A stretch of 58,516 bases of DNA from Prochlorococcus sp. AG-402-I20 (GTDB lineage: Bacteria; Cyanobacteriota; Cyanobacteriia; PCC-6307; Cyanobiaceae), in the NCBI GenBank assembly GCA_003216975.1, contig QCHY01000009.1:1-58516 (forward strand). The letters run 5' to 3'. The first letter of the stretch is position 1. Each line of letters opens with the position of its first letter. Of this stretch, positions 36,540 to 46,403 are shown in pieces. The notes under the pieces are model-generated. The model was not told where the DNA came from. It did no database searches and saw only the letters and a program-made list of their open reading frames with translations. The translations under genes and the position numbers were made by a program.

Positions 36540-37934
36540 ATGAATTCGTTTTCCCCTACTGAAGATACTATTGCTGCAATTGCGACTGCCGTTTCTCCCG
36601 GACAAGGAAGTATCGCTGTTATTAGGATCTCTGGCTCCTCAGCCATTGAAATAACTAAAACCATTGTTCATATCCCTGGAGCGCACGATTGGAACACTCA
36701 CAAAGTGCTTTATGGACATGTAACTGAAGCCAATCAAACAATATATATCGATGAAGTATTAATACTAATAATGAAAGGGCCGCGAAGCTTTACAGGTGAA
36801 GATGTAGTAGAAATTCATTGCCATGGTGGAATCATTGCAGTTCAGAAGATCCTTGAAAGAATACTGGATATCCCAAGCGTTCGGAGAGCAGAACCAGGTG
36901 AGTTTAGTCAACGAGCAGTGCTTAATGGACGTCTTAGCCTGACTCAAGCAGAATCAATTAGTGAGTTGGTGTCAGCAAGAAGTCGAAAAGCAGCAGAACT
37001 CGCGATTAATGGAATGGAAGGAAATATTCAAACTAAGATTCAATCAATCAGGAAACGATTGGTTGAGCAACTAACGGAAATTGAAGCAAGAATAGATTTT
37101 GAAGAAGATCTTCCGAACTTAAATGAAAAGCATGTAAAGAATGAAATTGTCGCAATCAAAAAAGATCTTATTGAACTAATTGAACATGCCAAAAGAGCAT
37201 CTTGGGTTCGTTCTGGCTTAAAAGTTGCACTAACCGGGAAGCCTAATGTAGGAAAAAGCTCCTTACTAAATAGGCTTTGCAAACAAGAAAAAGCTATTGT
37301 GACTGAGCTGCCTGGAACTACAAGAGATCTTTTGGAAAGCGAGATCATATTAGAGGGAATACCAGTAACTTTTATTGATACAGCAGGTTTAAGAGAGACT
37401 AAAAATATCATCGAAAAAATTGGTATTTCTAGAACTAAAAAAACTTTAATTCAAGCTGATCTTATCATATTAATCTTTGATTATTCAGAAGGATGGACTA
37501 CCGAGGATGAATCAATACTAAAACAATTACCCCCAAATATTCCATTCTTGATTGTTGGAAATAAATCTGATTTGGATAATAATCAATCTTTTAAAAACAT
37601 TCCAAAATATATATTAAAAAAAGAAAATTTATTGATTATGAGTGCAAAAACCGGAAATGGAGAAGAAGATCTAATCAATTACTTACTAAAAAAATGTGGT
37701 TCTTCTCAAACTTATGGATTACATATTGCGCTAAATGAAAGACAAGTTGATCTGGCGAAATCAACAATGGAGTCTCTGGAAAATATTAATAAAGTTTTTG
37801 ATGAAAAGCTACCATGGGATTTCTGGACGATCGATTTAAGGCAAGCTATTAATTATTTAGGAGAATTAACAGGAGAAGATTTAACAGAAAGTTTACTTGA
37901 TAGTATATTTTCAAAATTCTGTATTGGTAAGTAA
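36540..37934 (+). CDS. mnmE: tRNA modification GTPase MnmE
   Basis: With MnmG it adds a carboxymethylaminomethyl group to wobble U34 of certain tRNAs. The 464-residue protein has the folate-binding N-domain (TIAAIATAVSPGQGSIAVIRISG), helical region, then the G domain: G1 GKPNVGKSSLLNRL, G3 DTAGLRET and NKSD G4. The C-terminal FCIGK supplies the catalytic Cys of the MnmE ending. Start ATG 36540. A gap of 303 bases follows before nadC. Confidence 0.98.
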   Translation: MNSFSPTEDTIAAIATAVSPGQGSIAVIRISGSSAIEITKTIVHIPGAHDWNTHKVLYGHVTEANQTIYIDEVLILIMKGPRSFTGEDVVEIHCHGGIIAVQKILERILDIPSVRRAEPGEFSQRAVLNGRLSLTQAESISELVSARSRKAAELAINGMEGNIQTKIQSIRKRLVEQLTEIEARIDFEEDLPNLNEKHVKNEIVAIKKDLIELIEHAKRASWVRSGLKVALTGKPNVGKSSLLNRLCKQEKAIVTELPGTTRDLLESEIILEGIPVTFIDTAGLRETKNIIEKIGISRTKKTLIQADLIILIFDYSEGWTTEDESILKQLPPNIPFLIVGNKSDLDNNQSFKNIPKYILKKENLLIMSAKTGNGEEDLINYLLKKCGSSQTYGLHIALNERQVDLAKSTMESLENINKVFDEKLPWDFWTIDLRQAINYLGELTGEDLTESLLDSIFSKFCIGK

Positions 37935-38237
37935 TCAAGCAATTTTCATCTACTAGTTATTATCTATTGTAAAAATATAATATAAGTAATAGCAAACTCC
38001 TCCAATCAGTAGCGCAACCATAATATTCACACTATGAACAACGTCCACTTGATCCAAGTATTTGATAGTAAGTTAATTAAAGCATATAGTAAACAGATCA
38101 CAAAGAAAAATATTAAAAAATTTCTATTTTCTTTCAAATATTAAGACAAAAATAAGTAAGTGAAATTAAAAAATAGAAAAAGATATTTTTTTAAATGGTT
38201 TTAGCGTTGGTATAGTAATAAATGTATTTGTTTTATT
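37935..38237. other. 303-base AT-rich gap between mnmE and nadC
   Basis: No gene of normal size. Poly-A/T runs and short frames on both strands only. On the minus strand a 34-codon frame (37953-38057) encodes a hydrophobic peptide, listed separately at low confidence; on the plus strand a 36-codon frame begins at 38034. No tRNA or obvious terminator seen. Confidence 0.55.
37953..38057 (-). CDS. Candidate small single-span membrane peptide
   Basis: A 34-codon frame from TTG 38057 to TAG 37953 reads MDQVDVVHS, then the hydrophobic NIMVALLIGGVCYYLYYIFTI, then DNN. It would make one membrane helix with a short acidic N-terminus. There is no clear ribosome-binding site and I cannot name a family, so this may be chance. 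A short frame at 38034-38144 on the other strand overlaps it. Confidence 0.25.
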   Translation of the reverse strand: MDQVDVVHSVNIMVALLIGGVCYYLYYIFTIDNN

Positions 38238-39101
38238 GTGGATCTTCGCGCACCAAAGCTACATAAAATATTAGACACCTGGATTGAGGAAGATCTCGGT
38301 GATGGCGATCTCACAAGATTTGTCCTCAACGACAGAAGTGCATCAGCTCATTGGGTTGCAAAAGAGGGTGGAATTTTTTGTGGTGGAGATCTCGTCAAAC
38401 TAATATTTAGAAAAATTGATCCCCAAGTTGACATTCAACTACTAATAGAGGATGGTCAGGAGTTTGAAAAGAATCAGAAACTCATAGAATTAAAAGGTTC
38501 ATCCTCTTCCCTAGTAGCAGGAGAGCGAGTAACTCTGAATGTAGCCATGCATCTTTCTGGGATTGCTACATCGACAGCTTTACTGGTAACAAAACTATCA
38601 GGATCCAATGTGAAGTTAGCAGATACCCGTAAAACCACTCCAGGTCTGAGAATATTTGAAAAATATGCTTTTCATTGTGGTGGTGGAATTAATCATAGAC
38701 TTGGATTAGATGATGCTGCCATGTTGAAAGAGAATCATATTGAATGGTCTCAGGGTATTAGCGAGAGTATCAAAATCTTAAAAAATACTCTTCCATGGAC
38801 GAAAAAAATAATAGTCGAAGCAGAAACTCCCTCCCAAGCAAAAGAAGCTGTAGAAGCAGGCGCTGATGGAGTTTTACTTGATGAAATGTCTATTCAAACT
38901 ATAGCGAAATTGGTACCAGAATTACGTCAACTTTCAAAAACAAGTAATTCCAAATACGTCTCACAAAATATTGTTATTGAAGTTTCTGGAATCAACCCAA
39001 ATCATTTGTCAGATTACATTCTCACTGGTATTGATCTAATCTCAACTAGTGCTCCCATCACGAAAAGCAAATGGATAGATTTCAGTATGCGCTTTGACTA
39101 A
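38238..39101 (+). CDS. nadC: Nicotinate-nucleotide pyrophosphorylase (carboxylating)
   Basis: Converts quinolinate and PRPP to nicotinate mononucleotide in NAD synthesis. The 287-residue protein has EDLGDGDLTRFVL, AGERVTLNVAMHLSGIAT, ADTRKTTPGLRIFEKYAFHCGGGINHRLGLDDAAMLKENHI and the C-terminal EVSGINPNHLSDYILTGIDLISTSAPI. All are QAPRTase signatures. GTG start at 38238. It precedes argS by 75 bases. Confidence 0.97.
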   Translation: MDLRAPKLHKILDTWIEEDLGDGDLTRFVLNDRSASAHWVAKEGGIFCGGDLVKLIFRKIDPQVDIQLLIEDGQEFEKNQKLIELKGSSSSLVAGERVTLNVAMHLSGIATSTALLVTKLSGSNVKLADTRKTTPGLRIFEKYAFHCGGGINHRLGLDDAAMLKENHIEWSQGISESIKILKNTLPWTKKIIVEAETPSQAKEAVEAGADGVLLDEMSIQTIAKLVPELRQLSKTSNSKYVSQNIVIEVSGINPNHLSDYILTGIDLISTSAPITKSKWIDFSMRFD

Positions 39102-39176
39102 AAATGAATAAACAGTTTTCTGACAACATCCTAAAAACAAAAAAATCTAAAAAGTATCTACCTAACCATAAACATC

Positions 39177-41000
39177 ATGATTGAAATATCCGCCAGATTA
39201 GAAGAAGCCCTTAATAGAGCTTTCATTAAAGTATTTCCAAAAGAGGATCGAAGTTCAAAAACTTCTTCAATACTTACAGGTTCTAATTTAGTCCCCGCAT
39301 CCAAGCCGGAATTTGGAGATTTTCAAATAAATTGTGCGTTATCACTGGCAAAAGAAATAAAAAAACCTCCTCGTGATATTGCACAACAAATAGCTGATCA
39401 ACTACAAAAAGATAATGATTTCGTTGAAATATGTAATCCACCAGTCATTGCAGGTCCAGGTTTCATAAACCTATCTATAAATTCAAAAACACTTATATCT
39501 GAAATCCATTTTCGTCTAAATGATAAAAGATTGGGAGTCCCTCTAAAAAAATTTAGTAGTGAAAAAAAAGAAAAGGGAAAAATCAATAATCGTGTGATTA
39601 TTGATTTTTCCAGTCCAAATATTGCTAAAGAAATGCATGTTGGTCACTTACGATCAACAATTATTGGAGACTCCCTAGCACGGGTTCTTGAATTCTGCGG
39701 ATATGAAGTCATACGACTCAATCATGTAGGGGATTGGGGTACACAATTTGGCATGCTGATAACTCATCTGAAAGAGGTTGTACCAGAAGCACTCCATACA
39801 AAAGATGTTGTAGCAATAAGCGATCTCGTAAATTTCTATCGTCAAGCAAAAAAAAGATTTGATGAAGATCAAATCTTTCAAAATAAATCTAGAAATGAGG
39901 TTGTTAATTTACAAGCAGGTGACCAAGAAAGTCTAATTGCTTGGCAATTACTCTGCAAACAATCCAGAAAAGAGTTTCAAAAGATCTACGATCGACTTGA
40001 TATCAAGCTGACTGAAAGAGGTGAATCCTTTTATAACAAATTTTTGGTAGATGTTCTTAATGATTTAAAAAATAAAAATTTACTAATAAATGATCAAGGA
40101 GCTCAATGTATTTTCCTTGATGGCATAGTAGGAAAAGACGGTACACCTCAACCAATAATTATTCAAAAAAGTGACGGAGGTTTTAATTATACAACCACTG
40201 ATTTGGCAGCGATTAAATATAGATTAACTACTCCTCCGCATGGAGATGGAGCCTTCCGATTGATTTATGTCACAGATGCTGGGCAAGCATCACATTTTTC
40301 TGGGGTTTTTCAAATTGCAAAGCTTGCAAATTGGATTCCTACAGATTGTCAAATTGAGCATGTCCCCTTTGGTCTTGTTCAAGGAGAGGATGGTAAGAAG
40401 TTAAAAACTCGTTCAGGAGAAACAATTAGATTAGTAGACCTTCTGGATGAAGCAATTCAACGTGCAAGAGAAGATCTTAAAGATCGTCTCAACACTGAAA
40501 GTAGATCCGAAACTGAAAGTTTTATAGATAAAGTTTCTACGACTGTTGGTATTGCAGCCATCAAGTATGCGGATCTAAGTCAAAATAGAGTTTCTAACTA
40601 CCAATTTAGTTTTGATAAAATGCTTTCTTTACAGGGGAATACAGCACCATATTTACTTTATGCATTGGTACGAATAGCCGGAATATCTCGCAATGGTGGG
40701 GATTTAAATATATCAAGTCAAAACATTCAGTTCAATGAACCACAAGAATGGACCTTGATTCGAAAGCTATTGCAACTTGATTGTATTATAGCTGAAGTCG
40801 AAAAAGAACTACTTCCTAATCGACTCTGCGGGTATTTATTTGAATTAAGTCAGATTTTCAACAGATTCTATGATCAAGTTCCTATTTTAAAAACAAGTGA
40901 ACCTGCAAGAACCAGTAGACTGGCTTTATGCTCTATCACTGCAGATACACTTAAACTGGGAATGAGTTTGTTAGGCATCCCTACTCTGGAAAGAATGTAA
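39177..41000 (+). CDS. argS: Arginyl-tRNA synthetase
   Basis: Charges tRNA-Arg; class Ia. The 607-residue protein has the N-terminal Arg-specific additional domain, [20 protein letters not shown] (HIGH region, here HVGH), [25 protein letters not shown], the KMSKS-like [17 protein letters not shown] and the C-terminal DALR anticodon-binding domain ([15 protein letters not shown] onward). It overlaps the next gene by one base (TAATG), so translation is coupled. Confidence 0.98.
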   Translation: MIEISARLEEALNRAFIKVFPKEDRSSKTSSILTGSNLVPASKPEFGDFQINCALSLAKEIKKPPRDIAQQIADQLQKDNDFVEICNPPVIAGPGFINLSINSKTLISEIHFRLNDKRLGVPLKKFSSEKKEKGKINNRVIIDFSSPNIAKEMHVGHLRSTIIGDSLARVLEFCGYEVIRLNHVGDWGTQFGMLITHLKEVVPEALHTKDVVAISDLVNFYRQAKKRFDEDQIFQNKSRNEVVNLQAGDQESLIAWQLLCKQSRKEFQKIYDRLDIKLTERGESFYNKFLVDVLNDLKNKNLLINDQGAQCIFLDGIVGKDGTPQPIIIQKSDGGFNYTTTDLAAIKYRLTTPPHGDGAFRLIYVTDAGQASHFSGVFQIAKLANWIPTDCQIEHVPFGLVQGEDGKKLKTRSGETIRLVDLLDEAIQRAREDLKDRLNTESRSETESFIDKVSTTVGIAAIKYADLSQNRVSNYQFSFDKMLSLQGNTAPYLLYALVRIAGISRNGGDLNISSQNIQFNEPQEWTLIRKLLQLDCIIAEVEKELLPNRLCGYLFELSQIFNRFYDQVPILKTSEPARTSRLALCSITADTLKLGMSLLGIPTLERM

Positions 41001-42115
41001 TGGAAAAAACAGAAAATTCATTTATTGATCTACCAAGTCCCAGGAAAGATATCGAAGATTTACAGCCATATTCTGCACCACTGGAAGGAAGACGAAATTT
41101 ACTAAGACTAGACTTTAATGAAAATACAATTGGACCAAGCCCACTAGTAATTAAATCTCTCAGAGAAATAAGTAGAGATGAAATCTCTATTTATCCTGAA
41201 TACTCAGGTTTAAAAGAAAAAGTAGTAGAAACTCTGATAAAACAAAATTCAAGCGTGAATATAAACTCATCTGAAGTTGGCATATTTAACGGAGTAGACG
41301 CAGCTATAAATGCTATTTTTCATGCCTATGGCGATTTTAATGATTTAATGCTCACAACATCACCTACATTTGGATATTATACTCCCTGCGCACAAATGCG
41401 AGGAATGATAATTAACTCAATACCTTATGAGGGGAAAAATTTTCAATATCCATTTGATAGTATTTGCGAATTCATCATACAAAATAATCCGAAAATTTTA
41501 CTTATCTGCAACCCTAACAACCCCACTGGAACAAGATTAAGTCCAGAAAGAATTTTAGAAATCACCAAACTTTCATCTAAAACACTAATTGTTGTCGATG
41601 AACTGTACGAGGCGTTTACAGGTGATAGTGTTCTACCATTTGTGAGTTTCCAAAATACACCTAATCTTGTTGTATTAAGATCACTTTCTAAAACTGCTGG
41701 TTTGGCAAGTTTAAGAATTGGGTTTGCTATTGGTCATTCTAAAGTAATTAATATAGTGAATAGAGTCACTGGTCCTTATGACGTCAATAGCTTTGCTGTG
41801 ATTGCTGCTTTTGCAGCACTACAAGATCAATCCTATATTGATTCGTATGTGAAAGAAGTACTTGAGGCTCGTAATTGGATCAAAGATCAATTCGAGAAGT
41901 ACAACGTTAAGCATCATATTGATGGAGGAAACTATTTTCTACTGTGGCCAAAATTAAACCCAAAACAAGTTGAGCAAAAGTTAAAGTCATCTGGAATTCT
42001 AATTAGAAATATGGATAAGAAAAAAAATTTAAAAGGCTCTATCAGAGTGAGCATTGGAACAATTGATCAGATGAAAAGATTCTGGTCAGCTTTCAAGATT
42101 ATCGATGAAGTGTAG
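41000..42115 (+). CDS. hisC: HisC-like histidinol-phosphate aminotransferase family protein
   Basis: A fold-type I PLP aminotransferase, 371 residues. Motifs: LLRLDFNENTIGPSP, IFNGVDAAINAI, ICNPNNPTGTRLSPE, VVDELYEAF with the PLP Asp, and the Schiff-base lysine in LRSLSKTAGLASLRIGFA. These fit the HisC family (histidine synthesis), though other related amino-acid aminotransferases are possible; another aminotransferase of this superfamily sits near 26 kb. It overlaps argS by one base and is not in a his operon. Confidence 0.82.
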   Translation: MEKTENSFIDLPSPRKDIEDLQPYSAPLEGRRNLLRLDFNENTIGPSPLVIKSLREISRDEISIYPEYSGLKEKVVETLIKQNSSVNINSSEVGIFNGVDAAINAIFHAYGDFNDLMLTTSPTFGYYTPCAQMRGMIINSIPYEGKNFQYPFDSICEFIIQNNPKILLICNPNNPTGTRLSPERILEITKLSSKTLIVVDELYEAFTGDSVLPFVSFQNTPNLVVLRSLSKTAGLASLRIGFAIGHSKVINIVNRVTGPYDVNSFAVIAAFAALQDQSYIDSYVKEVLEARNWIKDQFEKYNVKHHIDGGNYFLLWPKLNPKQVEQKLKSSGILIRNMDKKKNLKGSIRVSIGTIDQMKRFWSAFKIIDEV

Positions 42116-42154
42116 TTTAAATTAATTTAAAACGTCTATAAGACCTGAGATAAT

Positions 42155-42751
42155 CTAAATAGAATCTGCTATATCCAAGAAATTAGAGAGTAACTTATGA
42201 CCAGATTCGGTCAATACACTCTCAGGATGGAATTGTACCCCGCATATGTGCGGATAATCTTTATGAGTTATTCCCATAATGGTTTCATCCTCTAACCAGG
42301 CTATAACCTCTAAGCATTCTGGGAATCCTTCTCTCTCCGCAATTAAGCTATGGTATCTAGTTGCCACTAAGGGATTAGGCAAATCTTTAAATATTCCAGT
42401 ACCTCTATGCAAAACATTAGATGTTTTACCATGCATTAACTCGTTAGCTCTAATTATTTTTCCACCAAATGCTTGAGTAATAGCTTGATGACCAAGACAG
42501 ACACCAAGAGTTGGTATTTCAATTGATAGCTCAGATAAAATATCCAGACAAACTCCAGATTGATTCGGATCTCCTGGACCAGGAGACAACAAAATCGCAT
42601 CAGGATTTAAATTTTTAATCTCACTGATTGTCAAAGCATCATTACGTTCGATTCTTACTTCTGATGCAATAGGATGCTGAGAAGCCAATTCGCCCAAATA
42701 TTGAACGAGGTTATAAGTGAAACTGTCATAATTGTCGATAACCAAAAACAT
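42155..42751 (-). CDS. trpG: Anthranilate/aminodeoxychorismate synthase glutamine amidotransferase subunit
   Basis: A class-I glutamine amidotransferase of 198 residues that delivers ammonia to a chorismate-binding partner. Motifs: IDNYDSFTYNLVQYLGE, LLSPGPGDP, the nucleophile in GVCLGHQAI, and the His-Glu of GVQFHPES. TrpG and PabA are almost identical; in many cyanobacteria one protein may serve both anthranilate and p-aminobenzoate synthesis (known for the family, inferred here). The start is ATG 42751. Downstream of dgkA on the same strand, 13 bases apart. Confidence 0.9.
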   Translation of the reverse strand: MFLVIDNYDSFTYNLVQYLGELASQHPIASEVRIERNDALTISEIKNLNPDAILLSPGPGDPNQSGVCLDILSELSIEIPTLGVCLGHQAITQAFGGKIIRANELMHGKTSNVLHRGTGIFKDLPNPLVATRYHSLIAEREGFPECLEVIAWLEDETIMGITHKDYPHICGVQFHPESVLTESGHKLLSNFLDIADSI

Positions 42752-42764
42752 AATTTTTAAGCCA

Positions 42765-43223
42765 TTAAATTCCTAATTGTTTAAATAATGGAGGAAATAA
42801 TAATAAAACAGCAATCAGCACCGAACTGATTGAAGCTACTAAAACTGCCCCAGCTGAACAATCTTTAGCGATTTGAGCGAGAGGATGAAATCGTTTCCCA
42901 ATGGCCAAATCAACAACAGATTCAATCGCTGTATTAAGCAATTCAACTACTAACACACTAGTGGCTGTAAGTGCCATTATTGCTAAATCACTTTTATTAA
43001 GGCCTAAAAAAAAGCTTAACCCAAACGCACCCAATGCAAAACCAACATGAATTCGAAAATTTCTCTGGGTCGAGAAAGCGTATCTTAAGCCTTTAGCTGC
43101 ATATAAAAAGCTAGTTGGTAAATCTTTAGCTATCTTCCACGATGACCTTTTATTGGGTCTTTGAAGAGTTTTAGACATGTCCCTAATTTCTCTCTCAGAG
43201 TCATTGGATATCTCAGGAACCAT
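42765..43223 (-). CDS. dgkA: Diacylglycerol/undecaprenol kinase (DgkA family)
   Basis: Membrane kinase of the DgkA family phosphorylating diacylglycerol or undecaprenol. After a 40-residue soluble N-terminal extension, the protein has three membrane helices. The signature ATSVLVVELLNTAIESVVDLA with Glu residues near the membrane face is diagnostic, with KDCSAGAVLVASISSVLIAVLLL following. The total of 152 residues is slightly longer than in E. coli because of the extension. It is in a minus-strand run prfB-DUF3285-ybeY-dgkA-trpG. Confidence 0.93.
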   Translation of the reverse strand: MVPEISNDSEREIRDMSKTLQRPNKRSSWKIAKDLPTSFLYAAKGLRYAFSTQRNFRIHVGFALGAFGLSFFLGLNKSDLAIMALTATSVLVVELLNTAIESVVDLAIGKRFHPLAQIAKDCSAGAVLVASISSVLIAVLLLFPPLFKQLGI

Positions 43224-43248
43224 ATTTGTGAACCTTCAACTCTTTATT

Positions 43249-43803
43249 TTAAAGAATACCTCTAATATCAAGAAGTTGCTCTTGAATCAAAAGCATTTTA
43301 TCAAGACTCTCTTCATCACTATGGTCCCAACCCAAAAGGTGTAAGAAACCATGAGTAGCAAGCCATCTTAGTTCTCTAAATAAATCAGCATTATTAACTT
43401 TGGCTTGCCTAATTGCTGTCGGGACTGAGATAACTATGTCACCCAATTCGATACATTCATTACTTGGACCAAAATATGTCTCATCAATTATGGGAAATGA
43501 CAGCACATCTGTACTTTTTGATTGCCCGAGCCAGGCATGATTCAAATCAAAAATTTTTTTATCATTAGTTAATTCCAACCCCAAGCTAAATTGAGACGAA
43601 TTTAGGACTATTTCCGGACATTTAAATGCTAAATTTACTTGTATGAATCTAATCCAGCTTCCTATCTCCTCAATCCATTGACTTGGATTCTTCATCAACT
43701 CCAAAGACTCACTGCTCACAAATACATCTAAATCATGAATTGGGAAGGGTGTAAAAGAAAGGTCAACATCTAATTTAGAAGAGCTAGTCGAAAAATTCTC
43801 CAT
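43249..43803 (-). CDS. ybeY: Endoribonuclease YbeY, 16S rRNA maturation
   Basis: Zinc endonuclease needed for 16S 3'-end processing and ribosome quality control. The diagnostic metal motif is WLATHGFLHLLGWDHSDEE. GDIVISVPTA and SKSTDVLSFPI are also typical. I take ATG 43803, giving 184 residues beginning MENFSTSSSKLD; the longer frame to 43842 would overlap the preceding DUF3285 gene. It ends 25 bases before dgkA. Confidence 0.95.
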   Translation of the reverse strand: MENFSTSSSKLDVDLSFTPFPIHDLDVFVSSESLELMKNPSQWIEEIGSWIRFIQVNLAFKCPEIVLNSSQFSLGLELTNDKKIFDLNHAWLGQSKSTDVLSFPIIDETYFGPSNECIELGDIVISVPTAIRQAKVNNADLFRELRWLATHGFLHLLGWDHSDEESLDKMLLIQEQLLDIRGIL

Positions 43804-43807
43804 CAAG

Positions 43808-43999
43808 TTATTGAGGGATATGAGGTTTGCCAAGTACAGCAACTAAAAGAATAAATCCAAGGAAACCCAAAGCTGTTAACCCAAAATGAGAAAGGCTTTG
43901 ACTACCTTTCCGAACCATATTTTTCATCGCAAGTTTAACAAAACTTGGAGATGGAGTTGCTTTTTTGCTGACCTCATCAGAAATAATTTTATTATTCAT
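43808..43999 (-). CDS. DUF3285-family small membrane protein
   Basis: A 63-residue protein with an N-terminal charged segment, the conserved-looking TPSPSFVKLAMKNMVRKGSQSLSHFGLTALGFLGFILLVAVLG, and one membrane helix at about residues 39-57. The sequence matches the cyanobacterial DUF3285 pattern as I remember it; no function known. The ybeY ATG lies 4 bases beyond its stop, suggesting tight coupling. prfB ends upstream (on this strand) at 44011. Confidence 0.75.
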   Translation of the reverse strand: MNNKIISDEVSKKATPSPSFVKLAMKNMVRKGSQSLSHFGLTALGFLGFILLVAVLGKPHIPQ

Positions 44000-44010
44000 A
44001 TCCAGTTAAT

Positions 44011-45121
44011 TTATGATTCTTCAATATTTTGCCTTAAAAGAGACTGAATAAAAATATCTATTTCCCCATTCATTACTGAATCTACATCTGTTGTCTCTTG
44101 TTCAGTACGTAAATCTTTTACCATTTGGTACGGGTGAAAAACATAATTTCTAATTTGATTTCCCCACGCAGCCTCAACAATATCCCCTCGAATATCTGCA
44201 ATCTCTGCTGCCCTTTGTTCTACTGCTATTACCATCAATTTTGATTTTAGTAGAGCCATTGCTTTGTCTTTATTTTGAAGCTGAGATCTTTCTTGTGTAC
44301 ATCGAACGGCAATACCTGTAGGCACATGAAGAATCCGAACTGCAGTTTCAACTTTATTTACATTTTGTCCTCCTGCTCCACCTGAACGACTTGTAGTGAT
44401 TTCTAAATCTTTTTCAGGGATTTCAAGTTGAACCTCTTCATCTAGTTTAGGCATAACTTCAACTCCAGCAAAACTGGTTTGTCGCTTTCCATTTGCATTG
44501 AAAGGAGAAATTCTGACTAAACGATGGGTCCCTTTTTCATTTTGTAAAAAACCATATGCATATACACCTTCTATTTCGATAGTGACACTTTTTATCCCTG
44601 CTTCCTCTCCCTCAGAGAGTTCATTAATAATTACTTTCATACCATTATTTTCAGCCCAACGGGTATACATCCTTAGAAGCATTTGGGCCCAATCTTGGGC
44701 ATCAGTTCCTCCAGCACCAGCATTAATTGAGAGAACTGCACCCTCCTTATCATAGGTACCACTCAAGAGACGCTCCATCTCCCAACGTTCAAGTTCTTGC
44801 TTTAATGTCTCAAGTCCATGGTGAGCCTCCGCAAGCATTTCTTCATCAGGGTCTAACTCATAAAGCTCTAACGAAAGATTTGCGTCCTCAATAGCACCTC
44901 TCCATTTAATGAGTTTTTCTAACTCTGCTTTAACCTCATCAAGTTGACGCATCTGTTTTTGTGCATGTTTGGGATCATTCCAAAAATCAGGTTGCGATGC
45001 AACTTGCTCTAAGTCCTTTTTTCTAGCAAGCAATGCAGGTTCGTCAAAGACAATCCTGGGCTGTACCCAGGCGAGCAGTCAATAAAGAAAGGTCTCTTTT
45101 AAAATCAGTCAGGTCTTGCAA
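44011..45121 (-). CDS. prfB: Peptide chain release factor 2 with programmed +1 frameshift
   Basis: RF2 terminates at UGA and UAA. The frame begins at TTG 45121 ([11 protein letters not shown]...) and meets UGA at 45046-45044 after 25 codons (CTTTGAC at 45049-45043). A +1 shift at CTT places the reader in the long frame that continues [14 protein letters not shown] to TAA at 44011, about 369 residues in all. The downstream part has GGQ ([12 protein letters not shown]) and the RF2 SPF ([14 protein letters not shown]). An AGG precedes the shift by about seven bases, in the 3' arm of a hairpin (see findings). A start inside the second frame at 45033 is not the real one. Confidence 0.95.
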
Positions 45122-45179
45122 ACGAGGTAATAGAATTAATACATTAAAAGCTATCAGCATATCAACCCAAAAACTATAA

Positions 45180-45470
45180 ATGAACAGATCAATTCACGAT
45201 TCAGGCAATACTACAGTGGAAATATACACTTGGAGATTTTGCCCATTTTGCCTACGTGCGAAAGCACTACTAAATGAAAAAGGAGTCCAATTCAAAGAAT
45301 ATTCTATTGATGGAGACAATGATGCAAGAACAAAAATGTCTGAAAGAGCAGGAGGGCGCAGAACTGTTCCACAAATTTTTATTAATGGAGAAAGTATTGG
45401 AGGTTGCGACGAGCTCTACGAACTTGAGAGCAATAATGAATTAAATGAACTGATTGGAATTAGAAATTGA
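45180..45470 (+). CDS. grxC: Glutaredoxin 3-like (dithiol)
   Basis: A 96-residue monomeric glutaredoxin. The active site is WRFCPFC (Cys-Pro-Phe-Cys), and the glutathione-binding TVPQIFINGESIGGCDELYELE is complete. It reduces protein disulfides and glutathionylated targets. It sits 3 bases before gshB, giving a glutathione operon, and starts with ATG 45180. Confidence 0.96.
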   Translation: MNRSIHDSGNTTVEIYTWRFCPFCLRAKALLNEKGVQFKEYSIDGDNDARTKMSERAGGRRTVPQIFINGESIGGCDELYELESNNELNELIGIRN

Positions 45471-45473
45471 TAA

Positions 45474-46403
45474 ATGAAGCAACTATTTATTCTAGATCCA
45501 ATTGAAAATATTAATCCCAACAAGGATTCATCAGCAGCACTTATGCAAGCCGCATCTAGAGCTAAAATTGATGTTTGGATCTGTACTCCCTCTGACCTGC
45601 AAGCTCGAGGGGACGATGCATGGGTGGTTTCTAATAAAGTCAATTGTGAGCCATGGATCAATGTACATTCATCTCAAAGCCTTCCTTTAAGAGATTTCTC
45701 ATGCATTTGGATGCGCAAAGATCCACCTGTTAATGAGGCTTTTTTATATGCAACACATTTATTAGAAGTTGCAGAAAGAGATGGTGTCAATGTAATTAAC
45801 AAGCCTGCATCACTTAGAGCTTGGAATGAAAAGTTAGGAGCTTTAAGATTTAGTGATTTAATGGCTCCCACTCTTGTCGCGAGTCGGGTAGAGCAATTAA
45901 TTACCTTTGCAAAAGAGTACGGAGAAGTTGTTTTGAAGCCACTTGGAGGGAAAGGTGGGCAAGGAGTTGTACGAATTGCAAAGGACGCTCCAGGTTTAGA
46001 AGCATTACTCGAACTCGTTACTTCACAAGAACATTTGCCAGTTATGATGCAACAATTTTTACCAGAAGTAATAAATGGCGATAAAAGAATACTTTTGGTT
46101 AATGGAGAGCCATTAGGTGCAATTAATAGACGTCCAAAAAAAGGAGACTTCAGAAGCAACCTCGCTTTAGGTGGAAAAGCTGAGATAACTAAATTAACTC
46201 CTAAAGAAATAGAGATATGCGATCAAATAAAACCTGCTTTACAAGATGAAGGGCTCTTTTTTGTTGGTATAGATGTTATTGGAGGAATGCTAAGTGAAAT
46301 TAATGTGACGAGTCCAACTGGTATTAGAGAAGTAGAAAACCTAATGAATGTTCCATTAGCAGATCAAGTGATTGCTTATCTTATAGATCATTTGAACAAT
46401 TAA
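45474..46403 (+). CDS. gshB: Glutathione synthetase
   Basis: Ligates gamma-glutamylcysteine and glycine with ATP. The 309-residue protein has the ATP-grasp segments [46 protein letters not shown] and the C-terminal [25 protein letters not shown]. Together with grxC upstream it forms a short glutathione unit. Its 3' end overlaps that of convergent menF by 23 bases. Confidence 0.97.
   Translation: MKQLFILDPIENINPNKDSSAALMQAASRAKIDVWICTPSDLQARGDDAWVVSNKVNCEPWINVHSSQSLPLRDFSCIWMRKDPPVNEAFLYATHLLEVAERDGVNVINKPASLRAWNEKLGALRFSDLMAPTLVASRVEQLITFAKEYGEVVLKPLGGKGGQGVVRIAKDAPGLEALLELVTSQEHLPVMMQQFLPEVINGDKRILLVNGEPLGAINRRPKKGDFRSNLALGGKAEITKLTPKEIEICDQIKPALQDEGLFFVGIDVIGGMLSEINVTSPTGIREVENLMNVPLADQVIAYLIDHLNN

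Noticed and set aside
38034-38144. Plus-strand 36-codon frame in the mnmE-nadC gap
   Set aside because: Lys/Phe/Asn-rich text expected from AT-rich DNA, with no ribosome-binding site and no recognisable pattern.
45033-45033. Start of prfB at the TTG of the second frame
   Set aside because: It would drop the first 29 residues of RF2; the CTTTGAC shift site and RF2-like first frame show the true start is upstream.
45474-45690. Alternative frames on both strands near gshB
   Set aside because: gshB's ATP-grasp motifs fix the reading frame, and the alternatives are shadows.
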